Of a DNA stretch of 64,000 nt, positions 12,267 to 24,423 are shown one piece after another. The notes under the pieces were generated by a model that did not search any database, was not told the DNA's origin, and saw only the letters and a program-made list of their open reading frames with translations. The translations under genes were made by a program, and so were the position numbers. The number at the start of each line of letters is the position of its first letter. Positions within the stretch are counted from its first letter, which is position 1. The DNA is from Cadophora sp. MPI-SDFR-AT-0126 (Eukaryota; Ascomycota; Leotiomycetes; Helotiales; Ploettnerulaceae), in assembly GCA_020747065.1 (NCBI GenBank), contig JAGMVK010000002.1, forward strand, positions 558,001 to 622,000, given 5' to 3'.

Positions 12267-13069
12267 TGAGCCGAAGACGTGGATGAACTCGATGAAGTGG
12301 ACGAAGTAGATGTTGTGGTCGGGACTGGCGGCCTAGTCGAAGTCGTAGAAGTGGTAGGCGGAACCACGCTTGTAGATGAAGTGGTGGGAGGAATGACAGT
12401 TGTGGAAGATGAGGATATACCGCCGCTGCACGAACCGAAGAGAGGATTGCATCCAACGCCACAGTATTCAGCTGAATTGCCACAATACCAGTATGGGGAG
12501 CAACACTGTCCGAACCCTGAGCCAGTGCAGACTGTGCTGTTGCCGCACATCCCGTTGGTTGAGATAATGGTGCCGGACGGTAGTGGGGGACGTGTTGAAG
12601 TGCTGGATGTTGTTGGTACTATCACCGACGTTGACGATGAAGTTGTACTAGATATAGTAGGCGGTAATACGATTGAGGTACTGCTGGTCGTTGGGGTACG
12701 CGTTGGCGTTGGAGTGGGAGGCAAGGACGTCGTGGGAAGAGGCTCGCCTTCACACCAACCATATGCCGGCTGACAACTAGCAATCTGAGAGCAATGATCT
12801 TGACCCAGACCGCAGTACCCGAAGAACGAGCAGCATTGGTCGTTCGAACATGTCTGCCCCCCAAAGTCTGGCCCACATCGACCAGCTTGTTGTCGCCGAA
12901 CCAGGTCCGGACGTGTGTAGTTGGCCTTGCTCGGGGGTTGGTACCGGACCATTATATCAGGAATGAGACGAGCGCCATCGAGAAGCGTGGCCTCCAAAGA
13001 GGAACAGAGACCACCTAAGACATTGAGAGATGCTACTAAGTAGAGGAAAACCCAATGCATTGGTGCCAT
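11932..13069 (-). CDS. Secreted protein with three hevein-type chitin-binding domains
   Basis: Predicted secreted chitin-binding lectin of 336 aa acting at the wall or in the apoplast. Exon 1 (13069-12132) encodes a signal peptide (MAPMHWVFLYLVASLNVLGGLCS), a 45-residue propeptide-like stretch and two ChtBD1 domains: one with QCCSFFGYCGLGQDHC, one with QCCSPYWYCGNSAEYCGVGC. Exon 2 (12004-11932) completes the third domain after a 127-nt intron (donor GTACGT at 12131, acceptor ATACAG, branch TACTAAC): PCCSRFGYC joins to GGDYLYC and GCQLEFGTC, followed by DPT and stop. The full cysteine pattern appears only with this splice, which strongly supports it. Domains are linked by Ser/Thr/Pro-rich, probably O-mannosylated stretches, one ending in a perfect Pro-Thr repeat. 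No catalytic domain is present, so it is a lectin rather than a chitinase or deacetylase. Roles in shielding hyphal chitin are known for such proteins; here that is inference. Confidence 0.9.
12234..12263 (+). repeat. Hexanucleotide tandem repeat inside the hevein gene
   Basis: Five perfect copies of GGTGTC (plus strand) encode the Pro-Thr linker before the third hevein domain. Gain or loss of copies would keep the frame and change linker length. Confidence 0.9.
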
Positions 13070-13869
13070 CGCGAGATATTGGGTCTAGAAAAGAGGCCGC
13101 ACATTGAGCAGCAAACAAAAACATCAACGAACACGCGAGGGAGCGGATTGGCAGGCAAAGTACTGACTCAAGCAAGCAATATATACAGAAGGAGAGATTT
13201 AGGGGGGATAGAGCTTTAATAAATCTCGGATGGAGCTCAATGTTGCGTTTCCAAGCCGGCATTATGGTTATTTGTTGTTCATAAAGAGCTTCATAGAGGA
13301 AGCGAGACCGTTGAGGCAAATTCCGGAATATAATTTCATCCGGGCAGAAGTTTGGGAGAAGTGGACACAAGAGGCTAAACGAGGCGGTGGGGTGCCGAAG
13401 TACCGGAAGTTTGCATTGGAGGAAACGGAACGACCCAATTGATTCGGAAGTACAAGGCCGCGTAAGGGAGGTAACCTTTCGAAAAAGTCGTATCGCGATG
13501 CAAAAATCAGTCTTGACTGTCAATCTTGGCGGTCTCTACTCCAGCCGTCACGGGTAATTTGGTGAGCAATTTGAACCGCAAGCGATACTGGAGTACTTCC
13601 CTCGACGAACACAATGTTAGTTTCTATAACAATTTTTTGAAAAGCAACAGTAAAAAGCCCATGAAGCAATAGCAAATTGCGCCGTAAGGGTATCATCGAA
13701 AATGCAGACGCGCCCAAAACTACCGACCATCCGCGCACACCTTATAGCCATTTTGTGTGGGGCAGCGCATTCAAATCCGGCCTCTTGCAGAAGGTATACA
13801 CCTCGGCCAAAAAGGCCCGACAACAAGAAACAAACATGAATGTGACCAAGCTCCGTTCATCATTGCCCA
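13070..13869. other. Intergenic region, no gene supported
   Basis: It holds the 5' flank of the hevein-domain gene and the 3' flank of the 13870-15141 gene. A 70-codon plus-strand frame at 13230 has no motif and lies in the presumed hevein promoter. Confidence 0.4.
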
Positions 13870-15141
13870 TTAGTTTGCACTGATGGTGGCAGCTGATGAT
13901 GTACGTGTTCTTTTGCTGGACTTTTTAGCGCCCGTCTTCTCGACTTTTTTTACATTAGTGATGGAACCGTCGCTGAAGGCCTGCAAGTAAGTCATTCTCG
14001 TAGTTCTTCATGTGATATGCAACATACCTGTGGCTCCTTTGGTTTTGTCAGCTCTCTCACGAGAAAGGTTTCAAATGCCAGGATCTCGGCATCACTGGCA
14101 TCTTCGAATTTGATCTTGCAATTATCACTGGTTGAGTTCTCGACGGTGACAGTCTCAAGGCCCCTCATACTAATGAGATTGTCAAATCCACTAGTCTTGT
14201 TGAACTTGGCAGCTGCGGGCTCATGCTGATGCAGAGATTGGCGTGATGATCCTGGTCGAGTGGGAGAGTAGACACAGTACTTCGATAATACGAGGTGGAA
14301 GATCCTCAATCTCTCGAACTCTTGGAAGATGCGGAGGGCGTGGGGATCTTTGATCTTGAAACCCCACCAGGACCAAGTAATCTCCTGGATGTTTTCCGTC
14401 AACTTAGGGAGGAGCGGTTTGATTTTTCTGCAGATGTCATAGATATGGAAGTGATTTCGCCAGAAAATGCTGGATGTCTCTTCGTAGATCTGGCGACATG
14501 TGCCTCTTAATTGGATGCCAGGAACAATGTTATCGGAGCAGTACTGCCAGCTCCCAATGTGAAGTCTAGAAGGGGAACGAACAGTCAGATCGTAGATGGT
14601 TAATCGGAGCTCAAGTGGCAGCTTGAGGAATCTGAATATTCCCAGATCTGATAATCAGTTAGCGGCACTGTTGAGAACAAGAAGCTGCTCAATGTCCGTT
14701 GAGGCAGATATGCATCGGATAAGGCGTTGTTCTTTCGAAGATGCATGGAGAAGATGAATCCGGCTTACTGGCACTGCTCAATACCTGACTAAGCTTCAAC
14801 TCAGAATCCTTCCATGATTTCTCAACATCTGTCAAAGCCTTCATTCTGCCACCAGACTTATCTGCGAGCATTAGGCGACCGACCTCTTTACTTCCAAAAG
14901 TTTCCGCACTCGCTGAACTGAGATTGACGACCTCATATCTCCCATCTTCGAGTTTGCGGATGACACAGTGGCCTTCCGTCAAAGCCGTGGTAGTCTCAAA
15001 CGATTGAATGATTGTTGGAACAGCCTGCTCTGGCTCAGTTACGCTCTGCGATGATTCGGGGACATCTTGCTGTTGAGGTGCAGTCTTCTTCGCCTTCGTT
15101 GTCGGTTTGACTTTTCTTCCTTTGCGAGTTGTGGCCGGCAT
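13870..15141 (-). CDS. Fungal protein with an LPLELR-type (F-box/2EXR-like) module
   Basis: Three exons (15141-14769, 14647-14028, 13980-13870) give 367 aa. Intron 1 (14648-14768) has a GTAAGC donor and TATCAG acceptor; intron 2 (13981-14027) is 47 nt with GTATGT and TTGCAG ends. The first ~50 residues are basic and Thr/Gln-rich (MPATTRKGRKVKPTTKAKK), possibly nuclear. After the first splice comes the hallmark FRFLKLPLELRLTIYDL, followed by VPGIQLRGTCRQIYEETSSIFW. This pattern is common in large uncharacterised fungal families related to F-box or 2EXR domains. The last exon is Lys/Ser-rich (KKVEKTGAKKSSKRTRTSS). An adaptor role in protein-protein contact is plausible but unproven. The first splice is essential: without it the LPLELR module has no start codon. 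Confidence 0.75.
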
Positions 15142-16094
15142 CGTTGATTAAAAGTCACGTAAGGCTGGCGGAGCTGGACGACAGGTTGAAAGCAGAGTGT
15201 TAGGATGCTGCTGGTCAAGATGTATCAACGTGCGCGTTGAGGATTAAATTGCGGCAGAGACGATGAGGGACCTAGGTTCACCTGCGCTGGCAATGTGGCT
15301 GGGAAGGTTCATTCCTTTCGGGTGAGAAGTCTGGAAGGTAAGATGATGAATGAGATAAAGAAAGAGCAGCACGCACTGGGTGGAGGAACCGATGAGATTG
15401 TGGGGCAAACCCTTGGGCATGGCACGTGCCAGTTGGCTTTCTAAGTAATAGAACGGCATCAATTGCCATTTTTACATTTCTTTTGCGGCTTCAAAACCCA
15501 TATGATGACTCCGATATCACAACTCGTCGAACGCGTCCTGCCCACGACGACGTGCTGGTTGATTTTGGCTTGTTTTCTTTACTTGGATTCCAAGCTCAGG
15601 GCAGGCACAACGCCACTTATCATATATATACGCACGCCCATATGGTATGGGCTATGCTACAAGGCCTACCAACAGCCCGGCACACAGGTCTGTTGAAGAA
15701 TATCGACGACGTCTTTGTGTTGCCTTGATTGCCAAAATATCAGTCGAATTCCAGTCTACTTTCCATTGAACAAATGGCTGAACGACTCCGATTTGATGAG
15801 TGCATATGGCATGTATTCTGAACAAGCTCAGATATTAGAACTTTTATTTGATATGGCTCTCGGTCTCAGCAGCCTATAAAATGCACCGTCGCTCATCGGA
15901 ACTTCTCAAAAGAGCGATCGCCCTAGAGTTTGATAGACTTCACGTAAGATGGACCGAATGGGTAAGCTGACGGCTAACACTTCAGAGGCACAGCACAATA
16001 TAAATTCAACTCAAAATCCAAAACTATCTCGTTGCTATTGGAAAATTTTCAATTCACATACCTAAGAACAAAATAAGCACAGTGTTTATGGAAA
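15142..16094. other. Divergent intergenic region
   Basis: It holds promoters of the leftward LPLELR gene and the rightward oxygenase gene. Overlapping frames at 15426-15728 have no motif. A TATA-like element is listed separately. Confidence 0.4.
15875..15881 (+). promoter_or_regulatory. TATA-like element upstream of the oxygenase gene
   Basis: TATAAAA lies 214 bases before the oxygenase ATG. The distance is long but compatible with a 5' leader. The assignment rests on motif and position only. Confidence 0.35.
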
Positions 16095-17150
16095 ATGTCT
16101 TCCGAAAACCTCAACATCGCAGAAGACTCAACCCATGCCCCGGACGGCCGTCCACTAGCACGAGTCCAATACCTCGAGCCAGACACCAGCGTTGACCCCT
16201 GGGACTGCAACTACTTCGGTCTACCCCGCGCAAAAGAAGTAATCCACTTCAACCAACCCCTCACCGACCTCCGTCCCTCAATCTTCTCCCCCTCAAACCC
16301 ATACCAGCTCTCCACGCACGGCTTCACAGCTCTGAAGCACAAATCAGCCTTGGATATCGCCGGAGGTGAAGCCTACGACCGGGTCAAAGCATTTGATGTG
16401 CTTATCCCCGAAATCAAAGATATTCTGAAATCCGTCACGGGCGCGAAGACTGTACATGTTCTCGGGCTGGGCATGCGGTTGAAGGAGGCGGATCCAGATA
16501 CCAAACCTCTGCGGGAACGCGACCCTAATGCGCCGCCTGAGAGGTGCGGTATTGACCTGCCTGTCAAATCAATGGATATGACGGTGCCGTACATGGGCGG
16601 CTACGAAGGTGCGAACAAGATCGGTCCTGCGCGCTCAGTGCATATCGACTATTCGCCCGACGGAGCACGTCAGATCCTGCGGAATGTGCGCCGCGATGTC
16701 ATAGCCGACACGAAGGACATTGTGGAGGCCGAAGACGCAGCAGTGGCAGCGGGTAAGGATATCGCGTTCTATTCCGGACGACGCTACGCCATGTTCTCTG
16801 TGTGGCGGGCCTTGAAGAAAGTCGAGCGTGACCCAGTTGCTGTTTGTAATCCTAACACTATTGATTTTGAGAGGGACTTGGTGGAGCATGTCAACAAACA
16901 GCCGAGTGACGAGCAAGGTGATTATCTTGCAGGGCTGTCGATGTTGAAGGGTAATCATGCGGAGAGCCAGAAGTGGTATTGGATTAGTGACCAGGATGTT
17001 GATGAAGTTTTTGTGTTCCAGTTTTATGATAGTTTTGCGATCAGGGAGGGGCGACCATGGGGTGCGCCACATGGAGGAGTTACACTTCTGGGGAAGGAGG
17101 AGGGCGAGCCGAGACATAGCGTTGAAGCACGATGTATTGCAGTTTGGTAA
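16095..17150 (+). CDS. CmcJ/AsaB-like non-heme iron oxygenase (hydroxylase/desaturase family)
   Basis: A single-exon 351-aa member of the fungal family annotated variously as GA4 desaturase, CmcJ-like methoxylation protein or AsaB hydroxylase/desaturase, often found in secondary-metabolite clusters. It is expected to bind Fe(II) and 2-oxoglutarate and act in the cytosol. The HxD of the metal triad is at His183-Asp185 in SVHIDYSPDGA. The distal His is probably His326 in GAPHGG. Arginines in the terminal EPRHSVEARCIAVW may bind the co-substrate carboxylate. The typical block KWYWISDQDVDEVFVFQFYDS is present. An N-terminal signal is absent. It is convergent with the PDR transporter, 183 bases apart. 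The substrate is unknown and no NRPS or PKS is in the window. Confidence 0.85.
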   Translation: MSSENLNIAEDSTHAPDGRPLARVQYLEPDTSVDPWDCNYFGLPRAKEVIHFNQPLTDLRPSIFSPSNPYQLSTHGFTALKHKSALDIAGGEAYDRVKAFDVLIPEIKDILKSVTGAKTVHVLGLGMRLKEADPDTKPLRERDPNAPPERCGIDLPVKSMDMTVPYMGGYEGANKIGPARSVHIDYSPDGARQILRNVRRDVIADTKDIVEAEDAAVAAGKDIAFYSGRRYAMFSVWRALKKVERDPVAVCNPNTIDFERDLVEHVNKQPSDEQGDYLAGLSMLKGNHAESQKWYWISDQDVDEVFVFQFYDSFAIREGRPWGAPHGGVTLLGKEEGEPRHSVEARCIAVW

Positions 17151-17333
17151 GTTGACATAGCATATAATGAGATTATATTATCGCTTGCTTGCAGTTTATG
17201 GCTATTTGACAGTGAATATCCGCTTGAGAAACAAATGAAAACTGAGGCACAAAAGCTAACCCCCATGTCCTCTCCAAGGATTCTAACCATACGCTAATAA
17301 AATCTAGACTGCAATCCCAGGAAAGTCTTACCA

Positions 17334-20300
17334 TTAGTCCTTCTTCTCTTTCTTTGAAGATTTCGGCACACGCAGCCAATAATACAGTGCCAACGCCATC
17401 GCAACATTAAATACAATATACACCCAAAGAAGACTGAAATTGCGCCACCTAGTATCATACTCGATACTCAAGGATCTGAGTAGCGTATTCGTATCAGCCA
17501 CAGTGCAGAACTCGCATCTCGTCGTAGCATTCGCATTCGTCAAGTAGCCACCAGCAGTCTCGATGAAAGAAGCGAAATACTCGCCACAGTTTGAGCCCTC
17601 TGCAGGCTCCACGTAGAGATATTCGATGTCAGAGCAGATGACTTTGGCGTTCGCAAGACCGGTGGAGAGCATACCGGAGACGAGGTATGTGAAAGGCGAG
17701 ACACGGTACATGAAGATCCAGAATCTAGGCATAGCGTTTGGGCCGACGAGGACACCGCAGAAGATGAGGCAGAGGGAGAACATGAGCGAGGCAATACCGC
17801 TACCGCCCTCCGCTGTCTCTATGCCGGCGATTACCATGTTTGTAAATGTGGAGGCAAAAAGAAGGAATGCGAGGACGAAGAGGAACATCAGCCCACTTCG
17901 CTCCGTGAATTGGTCTGCAAATTCGGCATTGCGATACATGCCAATCGGGTAGTAGAAACAGACGTAGATAATGACAGCAACGAGGGCATTCCAGGGTAGT
18001 TCGACAAGGATATTGGAGAGCATGAAAGCCTGCCAAGAGTAAGTTTTCGAGGGTCGCTCACGGACTTCGTAAAGAGCTCTTTGAGTGACCTTGAAATGTA
18101 TTAGCAGGCAGGCGAAAAGAGGGCAATGTTACTTACAAAGTGCGGCATGATCTGAGACACAAGACTGCTGAAGATAGTCAAGAGCATAAAGAGAGAGAAG
18201 AGCTGATTCTGTGTTCCTTGAAGCGAAGTTGCACTGTTGTAAAATGAGAAACCAATGAAAAGTACCTGATGCATGTTAGACATGGCCATGCAATTTGTAG
18301 ATAGGCGGTAGGACTCACGGAGAGAGTGCACAACGCAATCTTCGAGAACAGATAAACAGGAGTTCTCCAGTATTGTTGAAACACGCGAATAAGCACAAGA
18401 TGAAGCTGAGTCTTGAAAGGTGCCGCATACTGCAGGAGAGATGTCACATCTGTATCGGCTGGCTTGCTGGACAAGGTTCGCCGCATCTCTGCCAAAGTAG
18501 CCTTCACAGCCTGCCTTTCCGGGGAGTCACGCCATGCCTGTGGCCAGTCAATGGTACCCTCTTCCGGCTTCGCGGTGATGATTTCGATCATCCATTCGGC
18601 GGGGTTCTCGTCAGCTCCACATGGTCGTGCTCCTTGTCGCTCGAAGTATTTGGTAAGAGTCTCAGATCTTTCTCCGATATCTCCAAAATACACTGTCTTG
18701 CCACCTCGAGCTAGGAACAGAAGTCTGTCAAACTCTTGGAATAGAATAGCTGAAGGCTGGTGTATAGTACACAAAATTGCTTGGCCATTATTAGCCAATT
18801 TCCGTAAAAGAGCACAAATTGACCACGCGGTTTGGCTGTCAAGTCCAGACTGGAGGAAATGTTAGCATAAGTACACGTATGTCGAGTGACAGAGGGACTG
18901 ACGGTTGGTTCATCGAGGAAGAGAAGCAAGGCGGGCTTAGCCGCAAGCTCCACGCCGATCGTCAATCTCTTTCTTTGCTCGACATTCAGCCCTTCGCCTG
19001 GAACTCCAACTACAGCGTTTGCATATTGTTCCATTTCAAGGATACCGATGACTTCGTCGACGTACGCCAGCTTCTCGGCTTTCGGAGTCGTGGCTGGTTG
19101 ACGGAGGAATGCACTGAAGGTCAAAGCCTCTCTGACGGTTGATGTAGCCAAATGCAAATCTTGTCTTCCAGGCGTCAGTATTTGATAAACAGGAGCTATC
19201 AGTGATACGAGATGATGCCGAGATAGCCGAAAATTGGGAGAAGGGATAGAGTGTACTTACTGTTGGACGTATCCAGTCTTCCTCTGGAATCCACTGTTCC
19301 GCTCACGGCCGTCAACCTGCATGGATCCGCCGACGACTCCCATGGTTACTCGACTGGCCAGAACATCAAGTAAGGTGGTCTTCCCCGCACCTGAGACGCC
19401 CATCAATGCTGTAAGAGTGCCGGGTTTCACCCACCCGTCGACATTATCCAGAAGCTTGCGAGTTTCCTTCTTGATCGGCACCTCATAATTGACACTCTCC
19501 CAGTGAAAAATTGCTTTCTGGCTTTCCAAGAGTGAAGGACTCTGGGCACGGCTTTTGGAACCCATGGAATATACTGCTTGAGTATCGGACCCGCGCATAC
19601 TGGGCATAGTGACTTTCTTGGCAGTAATGGTATCCGCATCGAGTCGGTCGTTTGGCATGGTCTCCTCATCACCGCCAAGCTTGATATCCGGTACTTGCTT
19701 TCGTGGGAACAAGAGTACCTCTCCCTTCGACCGTTGAGCTGAGATGAATTCAGTTGTCCCAAGATGGATAGCCATGCCAAATAACATGAATGCAATCATG
19801 ATGCCCAGGTTCCTCCAGAGATGCGAGTACTCGTACCCGTAGCTGGCACGTAGATACTCGTCACCATCGACAAAGTCTGCTCCAGCTTGAGCTCCTTTCG
19901 AGGAACAGATCTTCTGGCTTGGCAGAACATCGAGATAAGATGGCCCGGTTGGCACGAAAACAGAACAAGGGATCTTGCGGTCATGGAACTCGTTGATCAT
20001 GAGCGCCTCGAATGCATATGCGACGGGGTTGAGATAATTCAACCATCTGAACCATGGCACCATATCCCGGGTAGGAATCGTGAAGCCGGTATAAATGACC
20101 AATGCTAAGATGAAGATTGATGCTGGAACTTGCGCTTGCGACAAGCTGCGCGAAGTTGATCCGATGGACCGAAAGAACATCGACATGCACATGGTGCAAG
20201 TGAAACTGATTAACACAAAAATGAAGAAATTTGATGCCGTTGGTCGAAGTCCACTCATCCAATACAGCGCTATGTTAAAGAATATAGCGGTAGCGATTTT

Positions 20301-22341
20301 CTTCGGTAGATCGCATATCATGGTAGCGATTGCTTCAGCAAAAGGGTGATAGAATGCATATTTCGTGTGTTTCTCAACAATGGGCCGTTGCCCGAAAAGT
20401 GTAGGGATCTGCAGCAGTCAGTATACGGATGTGGCGGCGAATCGTGGAGAGGCAATGTACCTCTTGAGCGCTGGCAAAGGCATTGAGTAAGACACCAAAG
20501 AACAAAAGAGCCCCCCTGCTAGATAGTGTATTCGTATTGTTTTCGAGCTTGAAAAACACACTTGCGACAATGATGGCCATGATAATGTTAGAGACAACTC
20601 CAGAGATCACCTGTGCCAAGTCACCTCGAAGACGTTGCCACCCTCTTTGCATACAAAGTTTGACTTGCATAAGTACTGACAACGTATACGGTGATTTCGC
20701 TCTTTGACGTTTCGATTGTTGGGCCTTCCTCGCAGCTGCAAACCCCTCGAGATGACTCCCCTTCATCGGAAATTCTGTCTCGAATTTGGTGATCTCTTGC
20801 AATAAGATCCGGCGATCTTCGCTGGCTTGCCAGACCTGTGCAAATTCGTCAGATGTTCTTGGAGTGCGATTTTCAAACCCCGGACGGATTCTCCTCTCCG
20901 TAGGACTGGTCAAGGAGGTCAGGAAGTCCGCTGTGGTCTGACGGTCCGGACATTCGAATCCGAGCTCGATGAAGAATGTTTTCGCTGCTTCCTTGTCTCC
21001 GAAGTATATCTGCCGACCCTCATATAGAACGCAAACTTTATCGAATAGATCGTAGATCGACTGAGATGCCTGATATATGGCAACAATAGCTGTAGATCCT
21101 GATAGTTCCGTTGAAAGTCGCAAGGTCTTTACAAATTCTAGAGCCGTTGCGGAGTCAAGTCCTCGTGTCGAATTGTCCCAGCATTGAATTGGAGACCCAC
21201 CCAGGGCAGCTATTGTATCAGATTAGCATGCATCCCTAATAACAATCGTTGAAGAAATGAACGAATGATTCGCGTACCCTCAGCAATACTGACGCGTTTA
21301 CGTTCACCGCCTGACACACCACGAACGAAATCGTTTCCTACTTTGGTGTTCATGGTGTGTGTCAGTCTAAATACGGCCATTATCACGTCTCTCATGTGTT
21401 CTGCGTAGAGCTTTCTGCTAACACCAGGAATCCGATTGCTAGGAGCCCTTGCTTGAGCAGCAAAGTCCAGAGTCTGACCCACGGTCAATTGCGGGAAGTG
21501 GACGTCCACCTCAGCCTGGTAAATGCATTCGCCTCGAAATTCGTGGTGCATATTTTCCCATGGAATTCCTGCATTACATTAGTTCAATGCTCTGGACTCC
21601 TATGAGGTGTGCTGACCTTGATAATTGATTTTAGACTTGGGGTCTAGGTCAAAGCCATTCGTTTCTCCCGAGATCGTCTTCAGTAATGTCGAGCATCCAC
21701 TACCAGGACGACCAAGCACAACTAGCATCTCTCCGCTTTTGACTAGTCCATCAAAATCTCGCAGGATCTGAATTTTGCGCTTCCCAATCCCTCTCATCCT
21801 GCTAACGATATTGCCCAGCTCCAGGATGTAATTCCCGAAGGTCTTTTGATAATCTGTGGGGAATCCATAACCACTTGCCGAGAGATTTCTGAACGATACT
21901 CCAGCTGTCCGAGTTGGATTTTCCGAGTCCCTAGATGAGATTCCAAGGACTGATTGTGTCCATACTCTGGCATCGAACTTGTCTGACTAAAGCAAGATCA
22001 GTACACGTCCAGTTTGCAGGATTTGAGGAGGAGCAAGAAGGCTTTCACAGGTGGAGATGGAAACATACATGTGGATCAAGAGCGGGATCACCGTTTTCAA
22101 AAAAGGGGTTCTTGTACTGACTATCAGCTCCACTAGGTCGAGTCAAAGTCCTAGCAAGGTGCATGATATTGCGCTCCTCTTCTTCACGGTCGTCAATGGT
22201 ACCTCCTCCATACGACGAGCCGATTCTAGTGGTGCATTCAGAACTCGCATCCTGGGCATATTCTCGTTGGCTTATCTCCAACGCAGACATTTCAATTGAC
22301 TGCATCTGGGGGATGCCCCCGAATGGAGCATTGTAGGTCAT
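17334..22341 (-). CDS. PDR-type (ABCG full-size) ABC multidrug transporter
   Basis: Nine exons give 1502 aa: 22341-22069, 21986-21617, 21568-21278, 21209-20461, 20408-19261, 19164-18903, 18849-18319, 18265-18137, 18089-17334. All eight introns (47-96 nt) have GT..AG ends and the exon sum is frame-consistent. The order is (NBD-TMD)x2. NBD1 has the PDR-typical degenerate Walker [10 protein letters not shown] (residues 183-191, Cys for Lys), canonical signature [13 protein letters not shown] and [16 protein letters not shown]2 has canonical Walker [10 protein letters not shown], degenerate signature [15 protein letters not shown] and Walker [16 protein letters not shown]. This left/right asymmetry is normal for the family. 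Two sets of about six membrane segments and the cysteine-bearing external loop before the last segment (CEFC) are present. It should export hydrophobic compounds across the plasma membrane. Its partner on the opposite strand is the oxygenase at 16095. Confidence 0.95.
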
Positions 22342-24423
22342 GGTTGCAAGTTAGGCACTGCAGGCCAGCGATGTATAAGGGCAATGGAAAAAAAAAAAAA
22401 TCGTACAATGAAGACTTGAGAAAAATTACAGCTGAAAAGGCGGAGATAACTTCAAAACAATGTAAATAGACAGCGGGCCGCATGCATATGTATAAATCAT
22501 AAAGACACGAATACGCCTCGCACAGAAGCTCAAGCCCCATGATTTCTTGGATGATCGACGACCAGTAATGACGGTAAAGTGGCGCTTCTACCCAATCCCA
22601 TGGTCAGGAAAGACTTCATCCTGGAAGAGGCGCTGCGGGAGAAACTTTCAATTTCGTCGTAGAAGCTCGCATTCGGATTCGGACCATGGATTCGCACTTG
22701 GCGTGTCAAAGTTTCAGGCTTTATCGCAACAAGACAGGAACATAACTTCGGATAGCTCTGGCCCCGGCTTCCTTTATGTATTCGGTATTCAGATTTGGTA
22801 GTATGCTCTTCGTATGGCCTCGCTCAGTTCCTCCATGGCTCAAATGCTTGCCCTTGTCAACGTGAGAGGGAGATAACGTGTCGCCACCGCTCAGCCTTGT
22901 TGACATCACCGAATTTGCTTTGCTTTGCTTCTTGGGTGGAAGGACTCTCGCTGGAAATATGCGAACAGGGCAGTGGCTCAACAGCATAGAGTGTTCTTTT
23001 AGGGTTGGCATGATGATAGTTATGGGTTGTGGCGCGTCTGTTTTCGGCTTTGGATAGAGATGCCAAGCCGGAGCCATCACGTGATATAAGGTTTCTCTAC
23101 CTTCGCTCCGGAGTTGTGTTTGAGTTTGATGCCGAAAGATTCGAGCCGCTGAGAAGATAGGATAAATTGGACCCGAGGTATGATCATGGAAGGCTGAAAA
23201 TGTCGCCAAAAAGTTTTAGGACTTCTATTTGGTTTGGACTCTCTTTTGTTTACATCCGCCCCACCACAATCTCCCCAAGAATCTCATAATCTTTACAATC
23301 AATTTTGATTACATCCTAGAAAATTCTGCGATTTTAGAAGTTGTCCTTTGAGAGCTCCAAGATTTATTTTACAGTAGAACCATGAGCAAGAATACATTCT
23401 GTCTAGATAATAAGCGTAGAGAACCATTGCCATGAAAGACGGAAGTCGAGGAATAGAATGTTAACGCGACGGTCTTAGTTCTAGAGGTTGTATAATTGTT
23501 TCCAGATCCTTTAACACTTTGCTAGAAATGATCGCAATGTGCTAGGGACTTGAGACAATATATGTGAATGGAAAAATCAAAACTCAAGAACCGACTCAGC
23601 GCTGGCTCCGAGGTGGGCAGCTAGACTCGAACTCAACTAATCCACTAGTGATGCCTCGAATAACCAAATAGAGTGTAGTATAAAGTTTGACTGTTGCTTG
23701 AATGTGTTCGATGGGTTGGGAAGGCATTCAACGCTCTCCATGTCATTTTCGTTGAGTGGTGATTGTGAGAGCCAGCGGCGGGCTCGCTTAACATTCATTT
23801 AAGTAAACAAGCTACATCCATGATTCTCAACCAGCGTGGATCGCCAGAAGTCGTTTGCAGAAGTTGACAAGAAATATTAACAATCAGTATGCATCAGAAA
23901 AACTCATCATGCCTGATGAACGACTCTATCCATACCATAAGATTAGCCTCGCCGGGATATATCAGCATCGAGACCTCCTGGATGGCAGAGTAGCTCTTTG
24001 TGCCTGAGGTCCCTTCCGCAATCCCGAGAACAAGCAAGTTGATGTCACAGGGTAACTACCTGGACTTACGTGTTGACCACCTGAAAATATCTGAGTAGTC
24101 GCCGAGTGGACTGAATGCGCAGGAAGTCCAAAATGATTCGATTAAAGTTGTACATTCAGAAGTGGATTGAGCACGAGCAACGAAGGAATATGCTACCTCG
24201 GGGAGCGAATACATTTTCTGAATTACCAACATATCTGAATCAATGATCCCCGGTGCTACTGACTGATTCCCAAAGCTAAATTTCTGAATGACAGCAGAAT
24301 TTGCTCGAGGTATAAAACGACCTGGTCAGGTGCTGTACATATTCCGCGTCTTTATCGAGAAAGTTCAAAGAACCGCCGAAACTCAAATGTAGAAAGCACT
24401 GCTGAGACACAAGTAAATATAAA
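22342..24423. other. Gene-free stretch upstream of the PDR transporter
   Basis: About 2 kb without a supported gene. The right-to-left part next to 22342 should be the transporter promoter. A 162-codon minus frame (22721-23209) lacks recognisable features and is low-complexity in parts. An A/T homopolymer lies near 22387. Confidence 0.4.

Noticed and set aside
22721..23209. 162-codon minus-strand frame upstream of the PDR transporter
   Set aside because: No domain, signal peptide or splice context; composition looks random and it lies in the likely promoter of the transporter.
23600..23640. tRNA-like B-box (GTTCGAGTC on the minus strand)
   Set aside because: No matching A-box, anticodon arm or acceptor stem could be folded around it.
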